The position numbers were made by a program, and so were the translations under genes. 64,000 nt of DNA from NCBI RefSeq assembly GCF_016919705.1, contig NZ_CP070371.1, positions 525,501 to 589,500 of the forward strand. The letters are read 5' to 3'. This stretch comes from Paracoccus methylovorus. GTDB taxonomy: Bacteria; Pseudomonadota; Alphaproteobacteria; Rhodobacterales; Rhodobacteraceae. Under the pieces are notes generated by a model that saw only the letters and a program-made list of their open reading frames with translations, was not told where the DNA came from and did not search any database. This document shows positions 1-8,604 of the stretch, piece by piece. Each line of letters opens with the position of its first letter. Within the stretch, counting starts at the first letter, position 1.

Positions 1-101
1 AGCGGGCAGCGGCGGCCGAGCAGGGCCGCATCCAGCGCGAGCGCTTCCTGACTCCGGGCACCGGCTACCAGCCCGGCAATGCCCGGATGTTCAACAACTG
101 A
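1..101 (+). CDS. trbJ: TrbJ C-terminal end (partial)
   Basis: The third reading frame from the window edge is open and stops with TGA at 99-101. It gives a charged tail ending PGNARMFNN. I assign it to TrbJ, a periplasmic VirB5-like component of the mating-pair apparatus, mainly because it lies directly before trbK and trbL as in alphaproteobacterial trb operons. Only about 32 residues are visible, so the identity rests on position and tail composition, not on a domain. Confidence 0.6.
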   Translation, partial: RAAAAEQGRIQRERFLTPGTGYQPGNARMFNN

Positions 102-120
102 CGGCCCGGAGGGCGTAACC

Positions 121-417
121 ATGGAGGGCACGACGATGGCCCGGCTGATTGCCATCCTGTTGCTAGCGATCGTCATGACCGTCACGCTGTTCCGCATGGA
201 CCGGAGCGGCGACCTGCCGACCCCGCCCGGCCGGCAGGTTCAGCCACAGGCCGAGGATCCGCTGCGCGAGGGCCAGCGCCGTTGCCAGCGCATGGGCGAG
301 GCGGCGGCCGAAGATATCGAATGCCTGCGCGTCTGGGCCGAGACCCGTGATCGTTTCCTCGGGCAGGCGCCTGAACCGGTGGCCCCGGACACGCCCACGA
401 CCGCTAAAGGGCGGTAG
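121..417 (+). CDS. trbK: TrbK-type putative entry-exclusion protein
   Basis: This small protein (98 aa) has one hydrophobic segment near residues 8-22, then a polar proline-rich domain with two cysteines in a QRRCQRMG...IECLRVW arrangement. That pattern is typical of the TrbK-alt proteins encoded between trbJ and trbL in alphaproteobacteria, thought to act in entry exclusion at the inner membrane. GGAGGG at 108-113 precedes ATG 121. A second GGAGGG precedes ATG 136, so either start is possible. It ends 5 bases before trbL. Confidence 0.7.
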   Translation: MEGTTMARLIAILLLAIVMTVTLFRMDRSGDLPTPPGRQVQPQAEDPLREGQRRCQRMGEAAAEDIECLRVWAETRDRFLGQAPEPVAPDTPTTAKGR

Positions 418-422
418 GACAG

Positions 423-1778
423 ATGGGCGGCACCGAGGTCATCGACAATTTCCTGGCGGTCTTCACCAGCTATATCGACTCTGGCTTCGGGTTGCTGGGC
501 GCTGAGGTCGCCTTCATCGCCACCACCCTGATCGTCATCGACGTGACCCTGGCCGCGCTGTTCTGGGCCTGGGGCGCCGAGGACGACATTCTGGCGCGCC
601 TGGTGAAGAAGACCATCTTCGTCGGCGTCTTCGCCTGGCTGATCACCAACTGGAACAGTCTCGCCCGCATCGTCTTCGACAGTTTCGCCGGTCTCGGGCT
701 GATGGCCTCCGGCACCGGGTTCTCGGCCGCCGATCTCATGCGCCCCGGCCGCGTCGCCCAGACCGGGCTCGACGCCGGCCGGCCGCTGCTGGAATCCATC
801 TCCGATCTGATGGGCTGGGTCGCGGTGTTCGAGAACCTCATCCAGATCCTGTGTCTGTTCTTCGCCTGGGCGCTGGTGATCCTGGCCTTCTTCATCCTCG
901 CCGTGCAGCTCTTCGTCACCCTGATCGAGTTCAAGCTGACGACACTCGCGGGTTTCGTGCTGATCCCCTTCGGCCTCTTCGGCAAGACCGCCTTCATGGC
1001 CGAGCGTGTGCTCGGCAATGTCGTGTCCAGCGGTATCAAGGTGCTGGTCCTGGCGGTGATCATCGGCATCGGTTCGACGCTCTTCTCGCAATTCACCGAT
1101 GGTTTTGGCGGGGTCGCCCCCACGGTTGACGACGCCATGGCCATCGTGCTGGCGGCGCTGTCGCTGCTCGGTCTCGGCATCTTCGGGCCAGGCATCGCCA
1201 ATGGGCTCGTCTCCGGTGGTCCGCAGCTTGGTGCCGGCGCCGCCGTCGGCACCGGCCTCGCCATCGGGGGTGCGGCAATGGCCGCGGGCGGCGGCACGAT
1301 GCTCGCGGCCCGTGCCGGCGGCATGGCACTGTCTGGCGGTGCCGCCACCGTCCGGACCGGCGCGACGGCGGCGGGCGCAGCCTCGACCGCCTACCGGCTC
1401 GGTTCCATGGGCCATTCCGGCGCCGGTGGCATCGCCTCCGGCATGGGCGGCATCGCCAGTGCCACCGGATCGGCGGCAATCTCGCCCCTGCGCCGCATGG
1501 TCGGAAAGGCCGCTGGCGGCATCAAGTCCAGCTATGCCTCCGGCGCAAAGGGCAGTTTTGCGACCACCGGCGGCTCCTCCACCATGGGCACGGACGGTGG
1601 CAATCTCTCCATCGCAGGCACCGACGCTTCCATGCCTGATGGTGCGCCCCAATGGGCCCAGAAGATGCGTCGGGGACAGGCGCTTAGCCGTGGGCTCTCG
1701 ATTGCCGGCCACGCCATCCGCTCCGGCGACAACCATGCCGGCGGCGCCTCGATCAATCTTTCCGAAAGAAACCGCTGA
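423..1778 (+). CDS. trbL: P-type conjugative transfer protein TrbL
   Basis: TrbL is the polytopic inner-membrane protein of the conjugative type IV secretion channel (VirB6-like). The 451-aa product has about six hydrophobic segments in its first 270 residues, including a long one near 140-170. A Gly/Ala/Ser-rich low-complexity tail from about residue 275 is characteristic of TrbL. The stop overlaps the trbF start in TGATG, indicating translational coupling. Length and order (trbK-trbL-trbF) fit the family. No frameshift was seen. Confidence 0.92.
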   Translation: MGGTEVIDNFLAVFTSYIDSGFGLLGAEVAFIATTLIVIDVTLAALFWAWGAEDDILARLVKKTIFVGVFAWLITNWNSLARIVFDSFAGLGLMASGTGFSAADLMRPGRVAQTGLDAGRPLLESISDLMGWVAVFENLIQILCLFFAWALVILAFFILAVQLFVTLIEFKLTTLAGFVLIPFGLFGKTAFMAERVLGNVVSSGIKVLVLAVIIGIGSTLFSQFTDGFGGVAPTVDDAMAIVLAALSLLGLGIFGPGIANGLVSGGPQLGAGAAVGTGLAIGGAAMAAGGGTMLAARAGGMALSGGAATVRTGATAAGAASTAYRLGSMGHSGAGGIASGMGGIASATGSAAISPLRRMVGKAAGGIKSSYASGAKGSFATTGGSSTMGTDGGNLSIAGTDASMPDGAPQWAQKMRRGQALSRGLSIAGHAIRSGDNHAGGASINLSERNR

Positions 1779-2467
1779 TGAACATTTTTCGACGCCCTGC
1801 GACCCATTACGGCAAGACGCCCGAGCCGGAAACGCCCTATCAGAAGGCCGCACAGGCATGGGACGAGCGCATCGGCTCGGCCCGCGTGCAGGCCGGGAAC
1901 TGGCGCCTCATGGCCTTTGCCTGCCTGTTCCTCGCCGCCGGTTTCGCCGCGGCGCTGGTCTGGCAATCGGCGCGCGGCACCGTGGTGCCATGGGTGGTGC
2001 AGGTCGACGATCTCGGTCAGGCCCAGGCCGTCGCACCGGCCGCGGCCGATTATCGCCCGACCGATCCGCAGATCGCCTGGCATCTCGGCCGCTTCATCGA
2101 GCAGGTCAGAAGCATCCCGGCCGATCCCATCGTCGTGCGCCAGAACTGGCTCAGGGCCTACGAGTTCACCACCGATCGCGGTGCGGCGGCGCTGAACGAA
2201 TATGCCCGCACCAACGACCCCTTCACGAAGGTCGGGCGCCAGCAGATCGCCGTCGAGGTTTCCAGCGTCATCCGTGCCTCGCCCGACAGTTTCCGGGTCG
2301 CCTGGACCGAGCGGCATTACGAGAACGGCCAACTGTCTACAACGGAGCGCTGGACCGCGATCCTGACCGTGGTGATCCAGCCCCCGCGCAGCGCCGAGCG
2401 GCTGCGCGCCAATCCACTCGGCATCTATGTCAATGCCGTCAACTGGTCACGAGAGATGTCGCAATGA
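1778..2467 (+). CDS. trbF: Conjugal transfer protein TrbF (VirB8-like)
   Basis: The 229-aa product has a short cytoplasmic N-terminus with the motif ETPYQKAAQAWDERIG, one transmembrane helix at about residues 42-62, and a periplasmic VirB8-like domain. This is the standard TrbF layout. TrbF helps assemble the secretion core by contacting TrbG and TrbI. It overlaps trbL by one base and trbG by four bases (ATGA), so trbL, trbF and trbG are probably co-translated. Confidence 0.93.
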   Translation: MNIFRRPATHYGKTPEPETPYQKAAQAWDERIGSARVQAGNWRLMAFACLFLAAGFAAALVWQSARGTVVPWVVQVDDLGQAQAVAPAAADYRPTDPQIAWHLGRFIEQVRSIPADPIVVRQNWLRAYEFTTDRGAAALNEYARTNDPFTKVGRQQIAVEVSSVIRASPDSFRVAWTERHYENGQLSTTERWTAILTVVIQPPRSAERLRANPLGIYVNAVNWSREMSQ

Positions 2468-3444
2468 TCCGCATGGTTTACCGTCCCGCCCTGCCCGCCC
2501 TGCTTCTCGCGGCCGCCGCTCTCGCCGGATGCGCCAGCAACCAGACGCCGCAGTTCAGCTATGACAACGATGTCCCGCCCCTGCCGTCGCCTCCCGCCAC
2601 CGCTCCCGCTGACCCGGCCCCGAAACCGCTGCATTTGCCGCCGGGCTGGATACCGGCGCGGGGCGGAGGAACCGCGGAGACGCCCGAAGGCCGCGTCACC
2701 AATGCCAATGCCGCCGCGCGCGTGGAGCCGCGCCGCGAAGGCTATTACAATGCCATCCAGGTCTATCCATGGTCGGAAGGCGCGCTCTATCAGATCTATG
2801 CCGCGCCCGGACAGATCACCGATATCGTGCTGGAGCCGGGCGAGCGCCTGACCGGCGCCAGCCCCATCGCCGCCGGTGACACCGCCCGCTGGATCATCGG
2901 CGATACCGAGAGCGGCAGCGGCAACAGCCGCCGCGTGCATGTGCTGGTCAAGCCGACCCGGCCCGAGATCAGCACCAATCTGGTCATCGCCACCGACCGG
3001 CGCCGCTATCTGCTGGAACTGCGCGCCGACGAGGAGACCTGGATGCCGGCGGTGTCCTGGCACTATCCCGGATCGTCGGCAGCGGTCGCGCAGCGTCGCG
3101 CCGTGCCTGCCGCGCCTATGATCCCGGCCGCTGCCGCGCGCAACCATCGCTACGGCCTGCAGGTCCAGGGTACGAGCCCGCCCTGGCGGCCCATTTCTGT
3201 CTTCGACGACGGCCGCCGCGTCCATGTGGTCTTCCCGCCCGGCATTGCCCAGGGCGAGATGCCGCCGCTCTTCGTCCTCGGCCCGGATGGAGCGCCCGAG
3301 ATCGCCAACAACCGCGTCCACGGCAATGTGCTGATCGTCGATAGGCTCTTCGGCGTGGCGGAACTGCGCCTCGGCGCCGGCAAGCGCCAGCAGGTGGTGC
3401 GGATCCATCGCCTGCAACCGGCTCAGGGGAGAGTGCCGTCATGA
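2464..3444 (+). CDS. trbG: Conjugal transfer lipoprotein TrbG (VirB9-like)
   Basis: This 326-aa protein begins with a lipoprotein signal peptide whose lipobox LAGC places the modified cysteine at residue 23. A proline-rich linker follows, then the VirB9/TrbG beta-rich domain (IQVYPWSEGALYQIYA region and a C-terminal half with LFVLGPDG and ELRLGAG). TrbG forms the outer-membrane part of the core complex with TrbI. ATG 2464 overlaps the trbF stop, and its own stop overlaps the trbI ATG at 3441. An upstream-extended open frame exists but antedates the lipoprotein signal and is not the gene. Confidence 0.93.
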   Translation: MIRMVYRPALPALLLAAAALAGCASNQTPQFSYDNDVPPLPSPPATAPADPAPKPLHLPPGWIPARGGGTAETPEGRVTNANAAARVEPRREGYYNAIQVYPWSEGALYQIYAAPGQITDIVLEPGERLTGASPIAAGDTARWIIGDTESGSGNSRRVHVLVKPTRPEISTNLVIATDRRRYLLELRADEETWMPAVSWHYPGSSAAVAQRRAVPAAPMIPAAAARNHRYGLQVQGTSPPWRPISVFDDGRRVHVVFPPGIAQGEMPPLFVLGPDGAPEIANNRVHGNVLIVDRLFGVAELRLGAGKRQQVVRIHRLQPAQGRVPS

Positions 3445-4604
3445 GCGACAGGGACACCGCCACCGCGTCGATGCGCCTGCGCGCCGAGCCGCCGCGCGTC
3501 ACCCGACTGTCGCGCAAGGTGCTGGCGGGTATGGCCGCGATCTCCGCTCTCGGCATCAGCGCGGCGCTGATCTATGCCTTGCAAGGCAAGGACGTGGAAC
3601 GAACCGGCGAGGAACTGTTCTCCACTGAAAACCGCGCCACCGCCGACGGGCTGGCGAAACTGCCGCGCGACTATAGCGGTCCCGCCCTGGGCCCGGCGCT
3701 GCCCGGCGATCTCGGCCGCCCGATCCTCAATGCACGCAATCGCGGCGAGCCGGTGCCGGCGCCTTCCAGGCCCGCCGTCACCGCACCCGGCATGGACACG
3801 GCGGAGCAGCAGCGGTTGGCGGAGGAAGAGGCGGCAAGGCTCAGTGGCGTCTTCTTTCAGGGGGGATCGCGTGCAACGACAACATCGGATATGGGTGCGG
3901 GAGGCGCAGGACTGTCGTCCGCCGGGACCGGTTCCGTCGGACAGCCGCAAACCGGAGGGCCACAGGACCGGCATGTGGCCTTCCTCGGCGCGGCCGCCGA
4001 CCGGGTGACGGTGGCCCCGGATCGCGTCGAGCCGTCGGCCTCGCCCTATGTCCTGCAGGCCGGCTCGGTGATCCCGGCGGCGCTGATCACCGGCATTCGC
4101 TCCGACCTGCCCGGCCAGATCATCGCCCAGGTCACCCAGCCCGTCCATGACAGCCCCACCGGCTCGATCCTGCTGATCCCGCAGGGTACGCGGGTGATCG
4201 GCGAATACGATGCCGGCGTCACATTCGGCCAGCGCCGCGTGCTGCTGGTCTGGAACCGGCTGATCTTTCCCGACGGCCGCTCGCTGGTGCTGGAGGGCCT
4301 GCCGGGCGCCGATGCGCAGGGCTTTGCCGGGCTGGAGGACGGTGTCGACCACCACTGGTGGGATTTGATGAAGGCCGCCGGACTGTCGACGCTGCTGGCG
4401 GTCGGCACCGAGCTCGCCGCCGGCGACGAGGACGACCGGCTGGTACGCGCCATCCGCGACGGCGCCCAGGATACCGTCGACCAGGCCGGGCAGCAGATCG
4501 TCCAGCGCCAGCTGCAGGTCGCGCCCACGCTGACCATCCGGCCGGGGTTCCCAGTCAGGGTTCTCGTGGGTCGGGATCTTGTGTTCGAGCAGGCAGGAGG
4601 ATGA
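3441..4604 (+). CDS. trbI: Conjugal transfer protein TrbI (VirB10-like)
   Basis: TrbI spans the envelope as the VirB10-like scaffold of the mating channel. The 387-aa product has a cytoplasmic N-terminus with PPRVTRLSRK, one transmembrane helix at about 28-47 and a disordered proline-rich stretch with EEEAARL. The C-terminal beta-barrel domain carries the family signatures GSVIPAALITGIRSDLPG, IPQGTRVIGEY and QRRVLLVWNRL. It looks intact. Two other partial trbI copies occur in the window, at about 24.24-24.49 kb and 50.3-51.1 kb. Confidence 0.95.
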   Translation: MSDRDTATASMRLRAEPPRVTRLSRKVLAGMAAISALGISAALIYALQGKDVERTGEELFSTENRATADGLAKLPRDYSGPALGPALPGDLGRPILNARNRGEPVPAPSRPAVTAPGMDTAEQQRLAEEEAARLSGVFFQGGSRATTTSDMGAGGAGLSSAGTGSVGQPQTGGPQDRHVAFLGAAADRVTVAPDRVEPSASPYVLQAGSVIPAALITGIRSDLPGQIIAQVTQPVHDSPTGSILLIPQGTRVIGEYDAGVTFGQRRVLLVWNRLIFPDGRSLVLEGLPGADAQGFAGLEDGVDHHWWDLMKAAGLSTLLAVGTELAAGDEDDRLVRAIRDGAQDTVDQAGQQIVQRQLQVAPTLTIRPGFPVRVLVGRDLVFEQAGG

Positions 4605-4608
4605 CGTC

Positions 4609-4851
4609 ATGACCAAGCTGAAGCTGGGGCCGATTGCCGACGATACGCCCGTGAAGCTGACCGTCGAACTACCGGCCGGCCTGCACAGGGATCTGGTGCT
4701 GTACGGTGAGTTGCTCGGCCGCAGCGGCGGGCAGGGGCCGGTCGCGCCGCAAAAGCTCATTGTGCCGATGCTGGAACGATACCTCGCCTCGGATCGCGGC
4801 TTTGCCAAGGCGCGGAGGAGTGTCAATGCCGGGCGTCAACCGGGCGGCTGA
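4609..4851 (+). CDS. DUF2274 protein, trb-operon end gene
   Basis: This small protein (80 aa) has the typical DUF2274 opening MTKLKLGPI and the core KLTVELPAGLHRDL. DUF2274 genes nearly always follow trbI in these operons; their function is unknown, though a DNA-binding or regulatory role has been supposed. GGAGG at 4596-4600 lies 8 bases before ATG 4609. A second copy follows the trbI fragment at 24489. The last residues, after about position 70, look atypical and may have been altered by the junction just downstream. Confidence 0.85.
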   Translation: MTKLKLGPIADDTPVKLTVELPAGLHRDLVLYGELLGRSGGQGPVAPQKLIVPMLERYLASDRGFAKARRSVNAGRQPGG

Positions 4852-4855
4852 TCCG

Positions 4856-5055
4856 TTAAGCCTTGCTGTCTTGCGCCGACAGGATCCGCGCAAGGCTGAG
4901 CAAGCGGCACAGGGCAGGATTGTCTTTGCGCGGTGGGCAGACCGCGCAGAAGGGCAGGGGCTCTGTCGCGAGCGGTCGGAAGGCGGCGCCTGGGAAGCTC
5001 GCACCAGTTGTCGCTTCGCTGGTGAGCGTCAGCCCTTTGCCCAGGGCAACGAGTT
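4856..5055 (-). pseudogene. LysR-type regulator, C-terminal fragment
   Basis: Read on the minus strand this stretch encodes a typical LysR effector-domain end: LVALGKGLTLTSEATT, then FRPLATEPLPFCAV and ARILSAQD, with a stop at 4856-4858. A LysR gene convergent to trbI/DUF2274 is common in this kind of element. The DNA-binding domain and most of the effector domain are missing. Upstream of about 5055 the sequence becomes an IS21 transposase remnant on the other strand. It cannot encode a working regulator. Confidence 0.6.
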
Positions 5056-5257
5056 GCATCCCTTCCTGGCCAGCCGGGACCTGGTGCGCAAGGTGAGTTC
5101 GGACTGTTCGGTGGAAGTCGACGGTAACGCCTATTCCGTCCCGTGGCGCCTGATCGGCGAGCGCGTTGCGGTGACAGTCACCGGCCCGGAGCTTCGCGTC
5201 GAGCATGCCGGCCGGGAGGTGGCCCGTCACATGCTGCGCACGGGTCAGTACGGGCGC
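5050..5257 (+). pseudogene. istA: IS21-type transposase IstA fragment
   Basis: The plus-strand frame reads FLASRDLVRKVSSDCSVEVDG, then AYSVPWRLIGERV and LRVEHAGREVARH. This matches the C-terminal beta-barrel of IS21-family IstA transposases. Only about 65 residues remain; the catalytic DDE core, istB and the element ends are absent. It runs in frame into a copper-ATPase tail at about 5258, so the two scraps were joined by deletion or recombination. Confidence 0.6.
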
Positions 5258-5385
5258 GTCGCGGCCGGCGTGCTGTATCCGTTCTTCGGCATCCTGCTGT
5301 CACAGATCATCGCGGCAGCCGCCATGGCGCTGTCGTCGGTCAGCGTGATCGCGAATGCGTCCGGTTGCGGGGGGTGAAGCTATGA
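5258..5385 (+). pseudogene. Copper-type P-type ATPase, last residues only
   Basis: The stretch AAGVLYPFFGILLSQIIAAA, then AMALSSVSVIANA, is the conserved last transmembrane pair of CopA-like heavy-metal P1B ATPases. After ANA the frame slips. Shifting by one base gives the expected ending RLRGVKL with a stop at 5383-5385; the unshifted frame stops at 5377. Everything upstream of this tail is missing. It indicates that a copper-efflux gene once lay next to the copper-locus-like genes at 5.6-7.7 kb. Confidence 0.65.
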
Positions 5386-5583
5386 TGAGGGGAAGGCGGC
5401 CTGAGTCGATCATCAGCGCCTTCGACGGGTGGCATCATGTCGCAACCTTCCCTGGCCGCTTTCAGGTGTCGTCGTCCCGCACTACATGGTGTGATGATGG
5501 CACTGCCGGAAAATGGCCCCTTCCCTGCTTCATGTGCGGGCAGGACGCCTGAGCCGGTCCAGAGAAAGAGAACGAACGGTCTG

Positions 5584-6012
5584 ATGAACAGGGGTGCGAC
5601 AACGGGCACGAGGCTCCGCGGCTGCTGGAGGCAGTGGCTCGCTACCGCATTGCTGTTCGTGGTTTTCGCCGCCCTGAGTCTGCAGGCTGGAACCCACTCA
5701 CTCCCGGTAGAGCACATGATCCTTGCCAAGCCGGCCGTCGCCGTTACCCTGGAGCAGGGCTGTGATCACTCCCATGCGGCCGCAGGATGTGCCCAGCCGA
5801 TCTCGGGAGATCTGGACGCTACCGGCGGCAACGCGCCAGGTTCCCATGACGATTGCTGCAATCAGTTCTGCACGATCACCGCCCTTCTGCCCGAAGGTGC
5901 GCGAGCGGAACCGCCGTCCAGTGGGGAAGCCTATCTCGGCCTCAGGGCGGACCGTTTAGGGCGGACACCCGAGGGTATTCTGCGGCCGCCCCGTTCATCC
6001 ATCGCCGCGTGA
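5584..6012 (+). CDS. Small Cys/His-containing exported protein, copper-locus type
   Basis: The 142-aa product has a basic N-terminus, a hydrophobic segment at about 17-35 that may be a signal or anchor, and then a polar domain. Paired Cys/His groups (GCDHSHAAAGC and DDCCNQFC) could bind metal. I do not recognise a named family. Small proteins of this style sit beside copper-resistance genes, and here it lies between a copper-ATPase remnant and a Met/His-rich DUF305 protein. ATG 5584 is the start that places the hydrophobic segment near the N-terminus. Confidence 0.55.
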   Translation: MNRGATTGTRLRGCWRQWLATALLFVVFAALSLQAGTHSLPVEHMILAKPAVAVTLEQGCDHSHAAAGCAQPISGDLDATGGNAPGSHDDCCNQFCTITALLPEGARAEPPSSGEAYLGLRADRLGRTPEGILRPPRSSIAA

Positions 6013-6150
6013 AGGCGTTCCGGGCCTGATAGGTCCACCCCGTCCGGCCGCTTCGTCCGACGGACCGACAACGCCATCCAGCCATCGACGATTACCGGGG
6101 ACCGCGCGTCCGCCGTGACGCTGCCTTCCCCTCAGCATGGATGAACCGCA

Positions 6151-7674
6151 ATGAAACGAACCGCAATCGCCCTTTCCGTTGGCCTCGCAGCCGGGCTGCC
6201 CGCCGCTGCCTTGGCCCAGGCCGGGCATGACGCCCACCACCCTGCACGGCAGCTTCAGGAACAGGCCGCACCGCCCGCCTCTCCGACGATGCCGATGTCA
6301 GGCATGCCGGAACAATATCGGACCATGATGCAGGCCATGCCTGCCGAGTGCATGAACGCCATGCAGCAGATGATGCAGGGCGGCATGATGCATGGTGCGG
6401 CCGATGCTTCGAAGGCTGCTGAAACGGCGCCAGCCGACGGGAACGTTCCCGACTTCACCCGCGCCTATGTGGATGCCATGGACGCGATGCACGGGCCGAT
6501 GATGGAGGGCGTCATGGCCGATGACTCAGACACGGCCTTCGTGCGGAGCATGATCCCGCATCATCGGGGCGCAATCGACATGGCCCGGATCGTGCAGCAA
6601 CATGGCGATGATCCGCAGACCAGGGCATGGGCCGAGCAGATCATCGCCGCACAGGAGCGCGAGATTGCCGAGATGCAAGCCTGGCTGAAGGAGAAGGCCC
6701 ACCCTGGGGCCATCGACTTCGGCCAGACCGGTGGGACCGTGTGGTCCGCCGATGAAGGCGGCAGTTCCGTCAGCGCCATCGATCTGGGCACCGGGACGGT
6801 GACCACGATGCCGATCCCGGTGGCGCCCCACAACGTCGATCTGACGCCGGACGCGCGCTTCCTGCTGGCGGTCGGAACCCCGGCCGGTGGCAACCATGGT
6901 GACGGGCACGACCATGCGGGCAGCGATACCGCGGGCCTTCTGGTAATGCTTGATCCGCAGGACCTGTCGACGCCCCCGGCCACGGTCGAGGTGGGCGCGC
7001 ATCCCGCCCATGTGGTGGCCGACCGGCAGGGCCGCGCCTTCGTCTCGCTGTCGGGCAGCAATGAGGTCGTGGTGGTTGATCTGGCGCAGGGTGCTGCCGC
7101 CCGCGTCAAGACTGGCGCCTATCCGCATGGGCTGCGCCTCAGCCCTGATGGGGCTGAACTTTATGTTGCCAATGTCGAGGACGAGTCGGTCTCGGTCCTC
7201 GACACGGCCAGTCTCACCGAAGCGGCACGCATCCCGGTGGGCACGGCGCCGGTTCAGGTCGGCTTCACCCCTGACGGCAGCCAGGTCTATGTCTCGCTAC
7301 GCGACGAGAACCGCGTGGCAGTGATCGGCACCGCGACGCGCGAGGTCACGGGCAGGATCGAAGTCGGTCCAAATCCGATCCAGATGATCGCAACCCCAGA
7401 TGGCAAGCAGATCTACGTCGCCAACCAAGGGACCGAAGCCGCGCCGAACGATACCGTGTCGGTGATCGACACGGCGACCAGCGAGGTTGCCGGGACGCTG
7501 AAAACCGGTCCCGGCGCGCATGGTGTGTCGGCTTCGGCAGACGGCGCCTTCGTGTTCGTGACCAATATCGCGGACGATAGCGTCTCGGTCATCAATGTTG
7601 CGCGCCAGGAGGTGCTCGGATCGGTGCCGGTGGGCGACCGCCCGAACGGAATCGTCTATGGGTCGTCGAGCTGA
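6151..7674 (+). CDS. Exported DUF305 and YVTN beta-propeller fusion protein
   Basis: This 507-aa protein has a signal peptide (MKRTAIALSV..., cleavage near residue 22) and then a Met/His-rich region at about 45-85 (MPMSGMPEQYRTMM, MQQMMQGGMM). A DUF305 domain follows at about 100-180 with its hallmark MIPHHRGAIDMA (His137, His138). From about residue 190 to the end it carries repeated YVTN-type blades such as LYVANVEDESVSVLD and IYVANQGTE. DUF305 proteins are usually stand-alone and linked to copper handling; the propeller probably adds a periplasmic binding surface. Metal-binding is inferred from composition. Confidence 0.8.
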   Translation: MKRTAIALSVGLAAGLPAAALAQAGHDAHHPARQLQEQAAPPASPTMPMSGMPEQYRTMMQAMPAECMNAMQQMMQGGMMHGAADASKAAETAPADGNVPDFTRAYVDAMDAMHGPMMEGVMADDSDTAFVRSMIPHHRGAIDMARIVQQHGDDPQTRAWAEQIIAAQEREIAEMQAWLKEKAHPGAIDFGQTGGTVWSADEGGSSVSAIDLGTGTVTTMPIPVAPHNVDLTPDARFLLAVGTPAGGNHGDGHDHAGSDTAGLLVMLDPQDLSTPPATVEVGAHPAHVVADRQGRAFVSLSGSNEVVVVDLAQGAAARVKTGAYPHGLRLSPDGAELYVANVEDESVSVLDTASLTEAARIPVGTAPVQVGFTPDGSQVYVSLRDENRVAVIGTATREVTGRIEVGPNPIQMIATPDGKQIYVANQGTEAAPNDTVSVIDTATSEVAGTLKTGPGAHGVSASADGAFVFVTNIADDSVSVINVARQEVLGSVPVGDRPNGIVYGSSS

Positions 7675-7744
7675 GTGTATCGCCAACGATGGCGCCGGGT
7701 TCCCCGGCGCCATGGCGATCAAGGCACTTTATCAAGCCAGACCT

Positions 7745-7810
7745 CTCCAGCGATACTATGAGGATATCGGTCTTCTGACCCCGCAGCGCGGGTCGAACGG
7801 CTATCCATGA
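7745..7810 (+). pseudogene. MerR-family regulator, N-terminal scrap
   Basis: About 20 codons read LQRYYEDIGLLTPQRGSNGY, the helix-turn-helix signature of MerR-type regulators such as CueR. The sequence before it does not continue the family, and after it the truncated IS3 element begins. It is a remnant consistent with a lost copper-responsive regulator beside the copper-type genes upstream. It could not bind DNA as a protein. Confidence 0.5.
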
Positions 7811-8317
7811 CCAGTGACGCATCCCGATCCCCCTTCATGGACCAGCCCACGGCGCGCCGGGAAAACAGGTCCAGCACGACCGCGACGTAGAGCCAGCCTT
7901 CCGCGGTCCAGATGTAGGTGAAATCGGCCAGCCACTTCTGGTTCGGCCGGTCCGCCTGAAAGTTCCGGTCGAGGAGATTGTCGGCGATCACCGAGCGTTC
8001 CCCATCGTCCCTGGCTTTCCCCGACGCCTGGGCCGCGCTCGTAAGGCATTGATCCGCATCAACCGTTCGATCCGATGAAGCCCGCAGGCCAGTCCTTCTT
8101 CCAGGACATCCCGCCAGACGCGGCGTGCGCCATAGGTCCGGTCGCTGGCCTTGAAACTCGTCTCGATTGCCGTGACGAGCTTGGCGTCATGGATCTCGCG
8201 GATGCTGGTCGAACGGCTGAGCCAGGCGTGAAATCCAGAACGGGACACAGCCAGGACCTCGCACAGCCAGCTGACGGGCCAGACGTGGCGGTGCTTGGCG
8301 ATGAAGGCGAACCTCAT
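7806..8317 (-). pseudogene. IS3-family transposase OrfB, frameshifted and truncated
   Basis: It begins MRFAFIAKHRHVWPV with the usual N-terminal HTH_21-like region (SDRTYGARRVWRDVL). A one-base shift near 8000-8010 moves the frame to DDGERSVIADNLLDRNF and the start of the integrase core (NQKWLADFTYIW, the first catalytic Asp, then AVVLDLFSRRAVGW). The remaining catalytic Asp and Glu are missing because the gene stops matching at about 7806. It is therefore inactive. Confidence 0.75.
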
Positions 8318-8604
8318 ATCACCTCGCGCGCGAAAAAAGCCGCCGCTCTCTTCAGGATGTCACGCTCCGCGCGGAGCCGGGCGACCTCTTTCTTCAGAGC
8401 CGAAATCTCGGCCAGATCGGCCCGCATCTGCCCGTTCCCGGGAAACGCTACGGCCGGCGTGGCTGTCAGCTCTCGCATCCACCGCCGCAGCACGCTCTCC
8501 GCCACATCGAGGTCGCGCGCGGCCTGCGCCACAGCGACACCCCGATCCGTCACCAGCGTGACGGCCTCGATCTTGAACTCACGACTGAACTTCCGTCTCG
8601 TCAT
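8314..8604 (-). CDS. IS3-family transposase OrfA
   Basis: The 96-aa product starts MTRRKFSREFKIEAV and carries an N-terminal helix-turn-helix (AVAQAARDLDVAESVLRRWM). It ends in the leucine-zipper-like helix ISALKKEVARLRAERDILKR that mediates OrfA multimerisation in IS3 elements. It ends in ATGA overlap with orfB. The frame is open, but the partner orfB is broken and truncated, so transposition in cis is not expected. Confidence 0.8.
   Translation of the reverse strand: MTRRKFSREFKIEAVTLVTDRGVAVAQAARDLDVAESVLRRWMRELTATPAVAFPGNGQMRADLAEISALKKEVARLRAERDILKRAAAFFAREVI

Noticed and set aside
240..1859. Long open frame on the minus strand opposite trbK, trbL and the start of trbF
   Set aside because: It is antisense to trb genes with clear family motifs; high GC keeps the opposite strand open. 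The translation is low-complexity and Gly/Asp/His-rich.
1099..2463. Plus-strand open extension upstream of trbG
   Set aside because: It overlaps trbL and trbF in another frame; the lipoprotein signal at ATG 2464 marks the real start of trbG.
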